DNA of 64,000 nt from Cladorhizidae sp. MBARI D1340-BT2 (Eukaryota; Porifera; Demospongiae; Poecilosclerida; Cladorhizidae). Both the position numbers and the translations under genes were made by a program. This document shows positions 43,736 through 55,800 of this stretch, one piece after another. The notes beneath the pieces were generated by a model. It searched no databases. It was given only the letters and a program-made list of their open reading frames with translations, and was not told the origin of the DNA. The stretch lies in NCBI GenBank assembly GCA_028752905.1, contig JAQNBH010000007.1, positions 14,660,759 to 14,724,758 on the forward strand. Reading direction: 5' to 3'. Each line of letters begins with the position of its first letter. The first letter of the stretch is position 1.

Positions 43736-43920
43736 TAATAGTACATATATAACACACACATGCTGCATCTCTGTCTTATAATAGTACATACATAACACAC
43801 ACATGCTGCATCTCTGTCTTATAATAGTGCATATATAACACACACATGCTGCATCTCTGTCTTATAATAGTGCATATATAACACACACATGCTGCATCTG
43901 TCTTATAATAGTGCATATAT
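43736..43920 (+). repeat. 43-bp minisatellite, block 2
   Basis: About four units between the two hAT insertions, in the same orientation and phase as blocks 1 and 3, so the three blocks were one array. Confidence 0.92.
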
Positions 43921-46582
43921 CAAGGGCGTCGGGGGAAGCATATTTTGACTGGTCAGGCTCAAAGTTGTGGGATTGGAACTGTCCCCACTGAAGCCAAACT
44001 GTGCTATAATCACATGTATTAAATCCTGAAAGATGCATTATCACTCATCTACAGTTCCAAGCTTTTAGGTTACCAAAACAGCTAAGGAATAGTATGAGAG
44101 GTGACAATAAGCATGTGAGGTTACATGATAAAATTTACTTGAACTGTCTAAAAATGTTACTATGGTGTTCATTGTTACTGGTGAATTCATTAGCAACTTC
44201 AGATAAATTAAGAGAATCGGTAAGTTCTTTATGAACATGTAAAATCATTAAATGGTTGAGTCTTTCTTGAGACATTGTAGATCTCAGATAGGACTTGAGT
44301 CGACGTAAAGCACTAAATGATTGTTCACTCATGGCATTAGTTGCTGGCATTACTAAAAGAAGCTTCATTATAAGTACTACTTCATTCAATAGTGTCTTTT
44401 CAGCAGCTGAAAGCTTCCTAAGGTAACCCATCACTTCGGAGATTTTGCTGATCTTTTTTTAATCTGATTCAAAGTTTTGGCCAAGAATCTTGAGTTGTGT
44501 AATCAGGTTGTTCTCATTGATATCTGAACCATAGGTTTTGACAACATGATTAAATTCTTCTGAAATATCTTCCTTATAGGCTGCTTTGATCAGTAAAGCT
44601 TCTAAAATCTGATATACACTATACCCTGGTTGATCAGTAATAGATAGATCCAGTGCTTCAAAGTAGATTTGGCGAAAGCGATCAACTGGAGTGGTGTGAA
44701 ACTCAGCTGGGGCATTTCCTGATTCATATATACCTCCTAGGAGCTTTACGTCTTCGAGGAAGTGGGGGCTCATCAATTCCTTTCTCTTCAGCCATCATAT
44801 CAATTCTGGTCCAGAATAGCTTGATTTCTAAGAGAAGCAAGAGTTTTTAATGTCATAGATGCCACTGCTTTTCTTTCTGCTGCTGATGTTTTAGGATTCT
44901 GGAGGATTCTGCTGAGATTGTCTGTATGACGAAGAAGTCATTCACCAAGAACCAGTCCAAAAAAGAAATCAAATGTAGCCATTTGTGTTGCCACACCTCT
45001 AATATGTGCTATAGTTTCAGTGTCTGTCAAGATAGAGCAAGCCTCATCCAACAGCTCAAACAAAACTTAATAATACTTAGCATAGATTCAGCTCTCACTG
45101 TCCACCTTGTAGGGCAGAGAACTCTGACCCCAGGTGTGTGGCAGGTGCTAGCTCATCTTTTATTTTTATTTGAAGAAATAAATTCTCCCTTCTAGAGGAG
45201 TATTTCACTAGCTTTGTTATTTCATGGGTTGTTTCTAAGGCCATCTTCGTAAGTTTACACTTTTGCACAGTGTCACTAGCAGCTAGGTTTAATGCATGAC
45301 CATAACAATGAGTAAATATAGTTCACGGTTCCTTTTCTTGGATTTGTTTTGCAACACCATTCTTGATTCCAGCCATGTTACTCGCCCCATCATAGCATTG
45401 ACCATGTGCCTTATATAAAGGCAGATTAAATCGAGAAAGTGCATCTTCAATTGCTGATACAATAGTAGCAGACTGAATAGTGGGTAGAATGTAGAGTCCA
45501 GTAGAAACTTCATGTGCATATAATTCACTATCCACCCACCCGAAGACCATCACCATCTGAAAGGAAGAAACAATGAGTGTTAGTAGAACTGTGTTTAATT
45601 ATAGAACTAACCTGTTCGCTATTAGATACATCAGTGGTTTCGTCTACCATAATAGTGAAGAACTCGGAATCTTGCAGTTGAGAAATGACTATTCGGAGAT
45701 TCATCAAAGACATAACCTTCAATATCTCATTTTGGATGACATTAGATGTTTATTTCTCTCTCTTTCTCTTAAGCCACTCAAGAATCTGAAATATCAACCA
45801 AAAGTAATCTTACATCTCAACTTGTTTTTACTTAGCTATAACTTTGGGTCATCTTCTCCACGAAGCACTAGTAGTTGGTGAAAATTGCCATCAGTTTCAA
45901 TCACCATGTCCTCGTATAGCAGATCTCTGATGAGCAAGAAATCGTAAGTTAGATATTATCTTCAACAAACAGTCTATTTTAAGCTTTCCCACGAGCATGT
46001 TCTGAAGACAGTAATACGCCAACATCACTGGTTGTTGTTGGTATAGTTAACAGCACTTGAACAGCATCCTTGTGTGAAACAAGCAACTTTCATGCGTTCG
46101 AAAGGATTTTGTTGCATCCTTCCAATTGCTGAAGCCTCTTGAAATCTTTCAGATTAACAGTAATAAAACTAAGACAGAGTACAAGTTAAATAAACTTACG
46201 AAAGATGGTTCTGCTTTTCCTGTTCTCATTTTTCCTTCTTAATTGTTAAGACTAAATCTCTTTCCACATCATAATGTAACCAGTCACATGTCCTAAACCG
46301 AGAAGCTTGGCAAGACCTATCTTTGTTCTGCTTTCTGCACTTTGGAAAGGCAAATGAGAGAGATGGGTAATGAGGCTCAGCTATATCATAGACACTAACA
46401 CACTCCACTTCTACACTTGTAGAAGCAGCCATTTCAGAAGATCTAAAAAGAAGCAGCTGCTTAAGACTAGAGCACATGTGCTTACTGGGCATGCCCAGTT
46501 TTATCGAAGGTATTTGACCTATGACCTCACTTTTTCTTTAAATATTGGTCAGGCGCAGGTCTGACCAGCTCCAATGCCTATG
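43921..46582 (-). mobile_element. hAT DNA transposon 2 in the same minisatellite
   Basis: It begins CAAGGGCGTCGGGG and ends CTCCAATGCCTATG, weak inverted ends followed inward by CTGGTCAG on both sides. A perfect 5-bp duplication TATAT (43916-43920 and 46583-46587) lies in the minisatellite unit. The encoded transposase is on the minus strand, opposite to hAT 1, and the sequences are clearly different, so the two insertions were independent. Confidence 0.87.
44135..46440 (-). pseudogene. hAT transposase 2, multiply broken
   Basis: From the start MAASTSVEVECVSV (about 46434), the TTF-finger region reads FRTCDWLHYDVERDLV but then lacks the CxxC pair that hAT 1 keeps (CHTC). DUF4371 pieces lie at 46090-45880 (SHKDAVQVLLTIPTTTSDVG). 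The core has FFTIMVDETTDVSNSEQ (about 45665) and QCYDGASNMAGIKNG (about 45380). A helical part is at 44776-44459. The dimerisation domain is at 44434-44135: MPATNAMSEQSFSALRRLKS. Stops and frame changes separate these blocks, so it is inactive. Confidence 0.85.
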
Positions 46583-48078
46583 TATATAACACACATGCTA
46601 CATCTTGTCTTATAATAGTGCATATATAACACACACATGCTGCATCTCTGTCTTATAATAGTGCATAGATAACACACACATGCTGCATCTTGTCTTATAA
46701 TAGTGCATATATAACACACACATGCTGCATCTCTGTCTTATAATAGTGCATATATAACACACACATGCTGCATCTCTGTCTTATAATAGTGCATATATAA
46801 CACACACATGCTGCATCTCAGTCTTATAATAGTGCATATATAACACACACATGCTGCATCTCTGTCTTATAATAGTGCATATATAACACACACATGCTGC
46901 ATCTCTGTCTTATAATAGTGCATATATAACACACACATGCTGCATCTCAGTCTTATAATAGTGCATATATAACACACACATGCTGCATCATATCTTATAA
47001 TAGTGCATATAAAACACACACATGCTGAATCTCTGTCTTATAATAGTGCACATATAACACACACATGCTGCATCTTGTCTTATAATAGTGCATATATAAC
47101 ACACACATGCTGCATCTTGTCTTAAAATAGTGTATATATAACACACACATGCTGCATCTCAGTCTTATAATAGTGCATATATAACACACACATGCTGCAT
47201 CTCTGTCTTATAATAGTATATATATAACACACACATGCTGCATCTCTGTCATATAATAGTGCATATATAACACACACATGCTGCATCTCAGTCTTATAAT
47301 AGTGCATATATAACACACACATGCTGCATCTTGTCTTATAATAGTGCATATATAACACACACATGCTGCATCTCTGTCTTATAATAGTGTATATATAACA
47401 CACACATGCTGCATCTTCTCTTATAATAGTGCATATATAACACACACATGCTGCATCTCTGTCTTATAATAGTGCATATATAACACACACATGCTGTCTT
47501 ATGATAGTGCATATATAACACACATCTCTGTCTTATAACAGTGCATATATAACACACACATGCTGCATCTTTGTCTTATAATAGTGCATATATAACACAG
47601 GCATGCTGCATCTCTGTCTTATAATAGTGCATATATAACACACATCTCTGTCTTATAACAGTGCATATATAACACACACATGCTGCATCTTTGTCTTATA
47701 ATAGTGCATATATAACACACACATGCTGCATCTCTGTCTTATAATAGTGCATATATAACACACACATGCTGCATCTCTGTCTTATAATAGTGCATATATA
47801 ACACACATCTCTGTCTTATAACATAACATTGCATATATAACACACACATGCTGCATCTTTGTCTTATAATAGTACATATATAACACACACATGCTGCATC
47901 TTGTCTTATAATAGTGCATATTTAACACACACATGCTGCATCTTATGTTATAATAGTGCATATATAACACACACATGCTGCATCTCTGTCTTATAATAGT
48001 GCATATATAATACACACATGCTGCATCTCTGTCTTATAATAGTGCATATATAACACACACATGCTGCATCTCTGTCTT
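46583..48078 (+). repeat. 43-bp minisatellite, block 3 (largest)
   Basis: Roughly 35 units, differing mainly at CTCTG/CTTG/CTCAG before TCTTATAATAG, with some units missing the ACATGCTGCAT segment. Long open frames here (CVLYMHYYKT and similar) are artefacts of the repeat. Confidence 0.95.
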
Positions 48079-48580
48079 ATATTGGTTCAAAATAGCAATA
48101 ATGAGAGAAAACTTCCTACAGATTTTACTTAACATCTCAAGCCATCCACCTGAAATCTCCTGGCCTCTTAATATAATATACATGCCATTTTCTATGATTC
48201 AACACGGATATATAAACATCACATCACTATGTTTATAGTAGTAATAGTGGAAAAGAGTGGATATAAGGAGATGATTGAACACAATGAGCATAGAGATGCC
48301 AAACTGAATTGGCATATTTCCCACACACTATCAGCATGGTTCAGTTGACTGGCACTATGATGTATGAGGCACATGGCTTTTAGGACTTGGCAAGCTCTCT
48401 GAATTGAATAGTTTACAATAAATAGTTCTCTCATGGACTTGCTCTGTGTAAATTCCTGTTCTACCAGTGTTGTGTGTGAGGATATATTTTAACTCTGAAG
48501 AACAGTAATTGAAAAAAGGCTGTGTTATGTTATAACATGTTCCTTTATTCCACCCATACAGCATTAAGCATTACTTACAG
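48079..48580. other. Non-coding stretch after the minisatellite
   Basis: No gene was recognised. It ends in a pyrimidine-poor acceptor region before 48581. Confidence 0.4.
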
Positions 48581-48677
48581 AGACTTTAAAGCTGAGCCAA
48601 TTCGAATTCTGAATAATCAGGACAACACTAGCCTGGCAAGGAAGCTGCAGGATTCTGTAATCAGCACTGCATCATAA
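48581..48677 (+). CDS. Possible terminal exon of an unidentified gene
   Basis: After CATTACTTACAG the frame reads DFKAEPIRILNNQDNTSLA then RKLQDSVISTAS and a TAA. Charged, non-repetitive composition and an acceptor make it a plausible last exon, perhaps of the FN3 gene upstream, but no family was recognised. Confidence 0.3.
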
Positions 48678-48957
48678 ATAGGTTGTGGATCACAAGCAGT
48701 AAGTTTGACATAATTGGAATTCTGTTTTGGTTGTTGTGCATTAGTTTCTTTTTAATTTTTTATTGTTGTATATATGTATTTCTTAAAGGATGTCACACTC
48801 TCTTACACTATCACACACTCGCCATATACTTAGTTTAAACTTGGAATTAGCTGCTAAATATTGAGTTTCTTCTCTCCTAATTGTGTGTTGACGGTTGCAA
48901 GGTTTCATGTTTGGCTCTTTCTAGATTTGTATTATAAAGCTGCACTCCACTCCTGCC

Positions 48958-49158
48958 ATCATGCTGTGTGGTGGCCGGTCATCATGCTCCGTGGTGGCCG
49001 GTCATCATGCTCCGTGGTGGCCAGTCATCATGCTCCGTGGTGGCTGGTCTTCATGCTCCGTGGTGGCCGGTAATCATGCTCTGAGGTGGCCGGTCATCAT
49101 GCTCCATGTGGTGGCAGGTCATCATGCTCCGTGTTGGTGGCCGGCCATCATGCTCCAT
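48958..49158 (+). repeat. 24-bp minisatellite, block 1
   Basis: The unit is GGTCATCATGCTCCGTGGTG plus GCCG, about eight copies with small insertions such as CCATGTGGTGG. Confidence 0.93.
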
Positions 49159-49163
49159 GGACT

Positions 49164-50891
49164 CAGAGGCGGAGGAAGCTATTGAAAGTAGGGGGGGCAC
49201 AGTATTAAATCATATTAAATCACCCCCCCCCCCCCCCCCTCCTCCTCCTCAGGAGCATAGGGGCCAATACAAAATTAACATACTGTAAACTACTGCAAGT
49301 GCAAGACCAAGTTTGAGAGGGGAGCCCCAAGATGCATTTTTCAGCAAATTACTATTGTAATAATCAAGTTTTGGGGAGGGAGGGGGGGGGGGGGGGGCTC
49401 CTGGCTACACCCCTGCTCCTCCCCAGTGTTATGGTTACGTTTGTCACATGAAAAAATTATACTATATATAGCTATTTACTATTTGTTATATTCAGGTTAA
49501 CTGTGAAATCTACAAACCTACTCCGGACTGGACCATGGATTGGACTATAATATTGTATGGACTGAAGATGGACGTTAATTTTTGTATTTATGTAGCTATT
49601 GTTTTATGCTGCAAGGTCATTTTACATTAATGAGATGATTATATTAATAACAAAATGCTGAAATAAACAAATAAAACAAATCTTAAACATGTGAAAACAT
49701 CAGTGAGGCTATTGTTGCCTACCAAAGCCAAGTTTCCCACATGCACTGCCATTTGTAAAATATTATATGTCCAACCTCAGTCCAGAGTATGCTACAAAAA
49801 AGACATACAAATCTATCGAGCAGCAAATTGTATTCCAAGATTCAAAATAGTCAGTATTATTATTGTATATATTACACAAATGTTTCATCCGCCTTGTGTT
49901 AGCAGACGTAAACAAACGAGCAATTTCTGTTAGATCCAGGACATCTGTTTCCTCTTTGTGTGCATGCAACAATAAAATGTTATGCTCTTCGGTCATGGTG
50001 GATCTGCCTCCTTATGTCCACAAATAGCCAGGCCTTGTCGCAGCAAGAATTGTAGACTAGATAGCTGTTTACAATAGAATTCTATTCTCTGATTGTGTCT
50101 TCACAGCTTGCGGTTCCAGTTGATCGATCACACTATGAGCCTGGAAACATTTGAGTCTAAGTACAACCTCTTTATGGCACTGACTAACTTGATGACGCTC
50201 GAATCTTTCCCGTGCTCTTTCCCGTGCTTTCTTCCAGTTGCTGAATCCATCAATTATAAATGCATCTTCAAACTTTTTAGTCCTAGTCAGTAGGCCTTTG
50301 TTGTTGCCTTGAAGACCTTGAAGACAATACAGGCAGAAAACTTTTCTTTTCGTTGCACAAAAATGAATCCATTTGAAGTCTTTGTACCCTCTGGGATTTA
50401 AAAACTGGAACTTCTGTCCAACTTTCTGTCTGGTAGAAGCTATTGTTGCCTTATCACAAGGTTGATATGGAGTTGACTCTTCCACCACACTACAACACAC
50501 ACTTGTGCAGGGTAAGCCTTTCCTGACCCTATTTAAAGACAAAAAGGTTTACAGTGATACTCAGCTAGCTGTAGTTTAGCTATCGAATCAATATCAGACA
50601 AATAAAACTTACTCAGTTGACTGAGATGATGTCTCGATGTCAGCTTCATCAGCATCTGCTTTATCAGCATCTGCCTCGCTAAGGTCACTGCCAAAATCTA
50701 AAGATGGTGAATGTCTTTTTTCTGGGACGAAGTAACTCATTATGTCGCGTTGCCGCTTCATCAGGACTCAAGTTCTCAACGCAAAGAAAATCCCTAGTCC
50801 TTTTTCATCGCGTATCACTTGCGCAAATTTTGTGGGCACATAGAGATTATTGTGAGCCATGCCCCCCGCCCCCCCGCTTCCGCCGCCTCTG
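49164..50891 (-). mobile_element. hAT DNA transposon 3, internally deleted, in the 24-bp minisatellite
   Basis: Inverted ends are CAGAGGCGGAGGAAG (49164) and CTTCCGCCGCCTCTG (50891). The right flank begins TCCAT; the left has TCCAT five bases further out, then GGACT next to the element, so the duplication is imperfect. Poly-C/G tracts are at about 49219-49238 and 49381-49397. The coding part is a fused N- and C-terminus of a TTF-type hAT transposase on the minus strand. Confidence 0.82.
49763..50761 (-). pseudogene. hAT transposase 3, deletion derivative
   Basis: The start is at 50761: MKRQRDIMSYFVPEKRHSPS, followed by an acidic stretch (EADADKADADEADIET) and an intron. The TTF-type finger is at 50542-50100: RGYKDFKWIHFCATKRKVFC with CLYC, then FSNWKKARERARERFERHQV. 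After another break, LLRQGLAICGHKEADPP (start of the DUF4371 core) joins directly to TMTEEHNILLLHAHKEETDV, the hAT C-terminus, near 49998. The catalytic core is absent, so this copy could only move with transposase from elsewhere. Confidence 0.85.
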
Positions 50892-51027
50892 TCCATGGTG
50901 GCAGGTCATCATGCTCCGTGGTGGCCGGTCATCATGCTTCGTTGGTGGCTGGTCATCATGCTCCATGTGGTGGCCGGTCATCATGCTCCGTGTGGTGGCG
51001 GGTCATCATGCTCCGTGTGGTGGCCGG
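50892..51027 (+). repeat. 24-bp minisatellite, block 2
   Basis: About five units between hAT 3 and the Ginger element, same orientation as block 1. Confidence 0.92.
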
Positions 51028-51160
51028 TGTCACAGGATATTTTGTCGCTAGGAGATTCTGTCGAGGCGACTAAATATCCTGGGAGATTCTGTCGCTCGTC
51101 AGTTAAAGCGACATAATATCCTAGGATATTTTGTCGCAGCTAGGATATAGTGTCGCTGTT
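51028..51160. repeat. Left terminal inverted repeat region of the Ginger element
   Basis: Repeated boxes ATATTTTGTCGC and GGGAGATTCTGTCG alternate in both orientations, so the terminus can itself fold. Matches the right terminus at 56760-56872. Confidence 0.8.
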
Positions 51161-51729
51161 AGTGTAAGATGTGCAGGACATCCTGTTTTTTATCAAATCA
51201 ATCAAGAATACCACACCAAACTTTAATATGAAAAACTATGTTTCCTGCCAGATCTTCTATATAGCTCATCAAAGCTATGCCATGCAAGATCACTCACGAA
51301 CCAGTCCAGACATTGGTACTTCAACAGACTTCCCCGTCTCTGGAATGCCCTTCCACCTATAAACATCAATCATTCCTTGTGCAGTATATATCATCAAAGA
51401 ATTTTTATGGGAACACTTCATCTCAAACTTTGATGCAAAAAGTACATGTACTTTCCATTTCTCATGTCCATGCAGCAACTCCCAACTTCTAATACTTTAC
51501 TAATAAATTAATCTTGGGTGCCTGTAGAACTTACTTGCATTCCTTCAGTACATACCATACTGTATGATGTGCTTGTGTGTTGTTTATACAGAAGCCACCC
51601 TTCCTGTACAAGACTTAATGATGGCTCTATCTTCCCACCTGTAATAATAATAATAATAATATTAATAAACAATGGTTTTACAGTACAGACTTTTGTGATG
51701 CTTATAATGATTGTAGAAAAGATGGAAGT

Positions 51730-52040
51730 CTTCTTGGGTGTCCTGTATAAACACAAGCACATCATACAATATTGGGTGTCCTGTATAAACACAAGCACAT
51801 CATTACATATGGTATTCTTGGGTGACTTCAACCAACCTGCAGCAAGTCTCGATAAGGACATGGTATACTAATTGTTTCTAAAGCAAAAACTGCCATAAAC
51901 TGAGTATGGTAGAAATATTATAAGTTAGTCATAATAAAATATATGAATTATTAGTTAGGGAAAAATTGATATAGCTAGCTAACTGTGAGTATGGTAGAAA
52001 TATTGTAATATGTTATATAGTCATAATGAATTATTAATAG
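51730..52040. repeat. Short direct repeats in the Ginger 3' region
   Basis: GGTGTCCTGTATAAACACAA occurs twice (51737 and 51776 areas) and TGAGTATGGTAGAAATATT twice (51901 and 51986 areas). A TAA microsatellite is at 51642-51667. Confidence 0.75.
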
Positions 52041-52209
52041 CTAACTGTTGCAATTTATGCAAACCCATTCATCTGTATCTTGTTTGTTCGTAAATATTAC
52101 ACATGATAAACTTCTCCACACTCATTACATTCTCTCACTTCACCACAGGAAATTGGTTTTAAACACACACACATAGCAAGATTTGATGAAAAGGTAGACG
52201 ATTTGATGC

Positions 52210-52822
52210 CTCATTTCGTGGAATGGACATAACCTTCCTATGTGGAAATGGCTTGAATTTTTTCCAATGGAAACACTTCCTCAGGTGGTTCGCATCTGTA
52301 AATGGTCGAAAATGAGGTGCTCTAAGTCATCCCCTAAAGCAAAATGAACCGAAAAAGCAATTGCAAATATGCCACTGTTTTCAATGCTGTGCTGTTTCTG
52401 CAAAGTTGGTAAGTTCACTACCAGTTCAGGAGTGATTTCATCACCATCCTCTTCTATCATTATTTGTGACTTGTAGATGAGGGCAAGTTGCTGTTTAAGC
52501 ATTGCACGCATAGGGCCATGGATATGCTGTCATACACAGTTATCTCCTGTCCAAGAGAGCTTGACGTGATCCAGTGATCACCATCCACAAGATGTATCTA
52601 GAGACACTTTTGACTTAACTCGTTCATTGGCGAGAGATTAAGAGGACATTGCAAGCCATGCATTGTTGGAAACTGGACTGCTAGCATTCTCTGAGCAAGG
52701 TTGATGTGGTTACACAACAGTTCCGTTCCATTCATAAGGGTTTCTCTCATTTCTTTCCTGAATGGTGGGAAGTGTGTTTTATGTAGTCTGTCTTCTTCCT
52801 TTCCCTCCTCACATCTATCATT
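52210..52822 (-). pseudogene. Second Ulp1-like domain of the Ginger gene, decayed
   Basis: Read from 52822: NDRCEEGKEEDRLHK, LLCNHINLAQRMLAVQFPT, then a TAG (52598-52600), VDGDHWITSSSLGQEI and TVYDS (His and Asp positions kept). After a frame change LPTLQKQHSIENSGIFAIAF follows; in active C48 proteases this is Gln...DCG, so the catalytic Cys is replaced by Ser (NSG). Another frame change precedes the typical C-terminal FKPFP. This second domain is dead, while the first (53813-54210) looks intact. Confidence 0.78.
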
Positions 52823-55800
52823 CTGTGACCAAATATAGACATAATTTAATGTATAACTTAAGTATAATGAATGATAGCTAATTAAAGTGTGTCATTAATC
52901 ACATTTATGATTGCATGTGTAAACTATGATAGTGCTAGTACATGGCAAGTTCATTCATATCATGTATTATGATGTTCTCGAGTACAGATTGTGTCATGTA
53001 CATACCGGGATGGATTGATATTTAGGCTGCTCTTGCTCTTCCCATGAGCCACACTCTTCATCCAGACCATTCTTTTCATCCAGTGATGCATTCTCTTCTT
53101 CTTGCAGCCCATTCTCATTGTCGTATGCCTCTAACTTGTGCTTCAATTTATTCTTGATGATCCTTTGTACTTTGTGGTGGGAAATAGTCTAAATAATGCA
53201 AATACAGCTTGAATCACAGATGAAAATAAAAAATAAAAAAACTTGATTTCAGAATTGTGTGGTTACTTGTCATAGCTCAAGATGGTCAGATTTCGATATT
53301 GTGTTAGTGAAATTGTAAGTGACAGGAGGTATATTATTGTGCCATGCATTGCTTTTACCTGTCCTTCTCTAGTAATACACTTGTCACAACACCATTCAAA
53401 TTGTGGGTCAGTCCAAGCTTTTTGTGGTACATTCTGCAGATGGAAATTAAATCACATGCATGTGCAATTGGCAATGCACACATTTACTATTTAAGTTCAT
53501 ATGGTACTGTTAAAAATACCTTCAGACAATCTTCATGAAACCACTCAGTACATTTGAAACACTCGAGCATCTTTCCTTCTTCTTGTGTATGGCATGTGCA
53601 ATATATTGCAATTTTATCCTTCCTTGTACTTCTCTTCTTTGTAGCTCTTGTCTTGCTAGGAAATGGTTCAATCCATCCCTTCTCTAAGCTCTCCAGTAAG
53701 TGATGGCGCATTTTTGCATTGTCAAAATGAAGCCATCGCGGATCTTGACCTGTTTATAAAGGAAATTCAAAGTTAAAAAAGTTTTATTGATATTAATTTC
53801 AATAAATCTAACCAGCACAGAGAGATGTACAAAATGCAAGTGCGTAGAGGCCACAATCGAAGTTGTTGGTTTGACGTTGAACGTTAGCATAGTCCAACTG
53901 AATACTTAGTTCTGTTGATGAAAGCAGAGCACAGATTTGCTCCTTTGTTGACTTGGGCATGTCTGAGTAGAAGCTATCATATACTTCAACGTGAGAGTAT
54001 GGACAGCCTATGGTTGACACGGTTAACCAGTGATTGTTAGCTGAGTTAAGAACTTGAACAAACTCAGATCTTCCAACTATATCATACGAAAGTGTATTGC
54101 CATGTACAACATTTTGAAGTCCTGGCACTACATATCTCTGCTGCAATAAAATCATGGTGGCATTAATGATGTCATCTGTCACCCATTCTGTGTCAGTCTG
54201 AAGAATTCTTCTGAATAGTGATAATATAAGTATTAAAAAAACTTATGTGCTATTAGTCATTTTTACCTATCTTCTTGAGAGAGATGTACATTTCCAATTT
54301 GAGTCCAGGAAGAATTTTCCTGATTTTCATATTCAGAGACACTATCAGCATGTTCTGTCAGATCAATCACTGAATGATGTCTGTCGCTGATCTTCCTTCG
54401 TTTAGCACGTATAACTCCCCATTTCTTCTCTGCTTCTGATTTTTGCCTTTTTCTGCTACTTGATCTCTGCACAAACAATTAAAATGAACTCTGCATGCAA
54501 TATATTATACAGTAGCTGCGTGCAACCTAGTGTATCGTCAATTTAACTATTGGAGAACAACTACACTGACTAGTACCAGTTAGCTGCACTATAGCTACAT
54601 ACAAGCTAAATCATAGCATTATTGTTGATTGAACCAACTGTGACAGTGCATGGACCAACATATATATATATGTAGACTCAACAGCACCAGCATGAACAAT
54701 AAAGTATATTCTCATGCATAGAATGTGCACCTTATCTGCTCCTTCATCGTTTTTGTCAACTTGTTGCAGACTAACACGCTGTGAAAAAACAAAACAATTG
54801 CTATAATTATATAATTATGTGTGTGGGTTTTAAATTTATTACCTGATTTGGGAGCATTCTTACATGGTACAGCTTCAAGCGAGTCACGTTGACAAGAGTC
54901 TTCAGAATTTTCTCTTTCTTGGTACCGATGAAACGGCATAGTTTATAGGTATTCTTTCCAGCAACTTCATGGATATGATAAGGCCCAGTCCAGTTTAGCT
55001 CCAACTTTGATCCCTTCCTAGAAAATTTCTTCGAGTTCTTCAATAATACCTGGGTACCAACTTCATAATTCCCTTTATCCTTACAATGCTTTGCATCATA
55101 ATATGCCTTCTGTCACTGCTGAGCTATGCCAATATTTTCAAGAACCTTCTTACTAATACTGATCATTTCAATAACATGTTGCTCAAAATCAATCTCATCC
55201 ATACTTGACTTCCTCTTGTCATCATTGCCATTGTTCTTGTCAACATCATCATCGTCCTCATTATCCTCAGTTTCATCTTCATTATCTCCAATACCACCAT
55301 CCTCCTTGTTGGGCTTGACGTTGAACTCAACTGGAAGTCGTGCCTGCCTTCCATAAATGAGATAAAAAGGTGTATATCTGGTAGAATCATGACGAGAAAC
55401 TCTATAAGAAAATAGTATAGAGTCTAGGTATAAATCCCACTGATCTTGTTCTGTGTTTACAAACTTCAGAAGCTGACGTTGCAATGTCTGGTTAAATCTT
55501 TCGTCAAGTCCATTGCTTTGGGGATGATACGCACTTGTGAGATTGCACTTGACGCCAGTTAGCCTGCAAAGCTCATTATTTACCTGAATAGAGTATACAA
55601 TTGAGATAATTATTATTGGTATCATTTTTTAAAAACTTACGTTGTTAACGAATTCTCTTCCTTGGTCATTTATCTTCACCTGACAACATCCAAATCTTGT
55701 AAAACATTTGAAAAGAAATTCTGCAATCCCAAGAGCAGATTTGTCTGGTAAGGCTATTGCTTCAGGCCACTTAGAATAATAACATGACACAGTCATAATA

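Noticed and set aside
47122..47557. Cys/Tyr-rich open frames (CVLYMHYYKT repeats)
   Set aside because: They are translations of the 43-bp minisatellite, with units shifting frame; no start context or domain.
46583..48078. Regular repeat array that might be a CRISPR
   Set aside because: Units are head-to-tail with no unique spacers and the context is an animal genome; it is a minisatellite.
48861..49185. Trp/His-rich open frames over the 24-bp repeat
   Set aside because: Also repeat translation; 24 is a multiple of three so frames stay open by chance.
53813..54210. Ulp1-like protease as a host SUMO protease gene
   Set aside because: It lies between the Ginger inverted ends, is joined by splice sites to the integrase exons and is followed by a PHD finger, as in Ginger1 elements.
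55126..55356. Plus-strand Ser-rich open frame
   Set aside because: Antisense of the acidic Asp/Glu linker after the Ginger DDE core.
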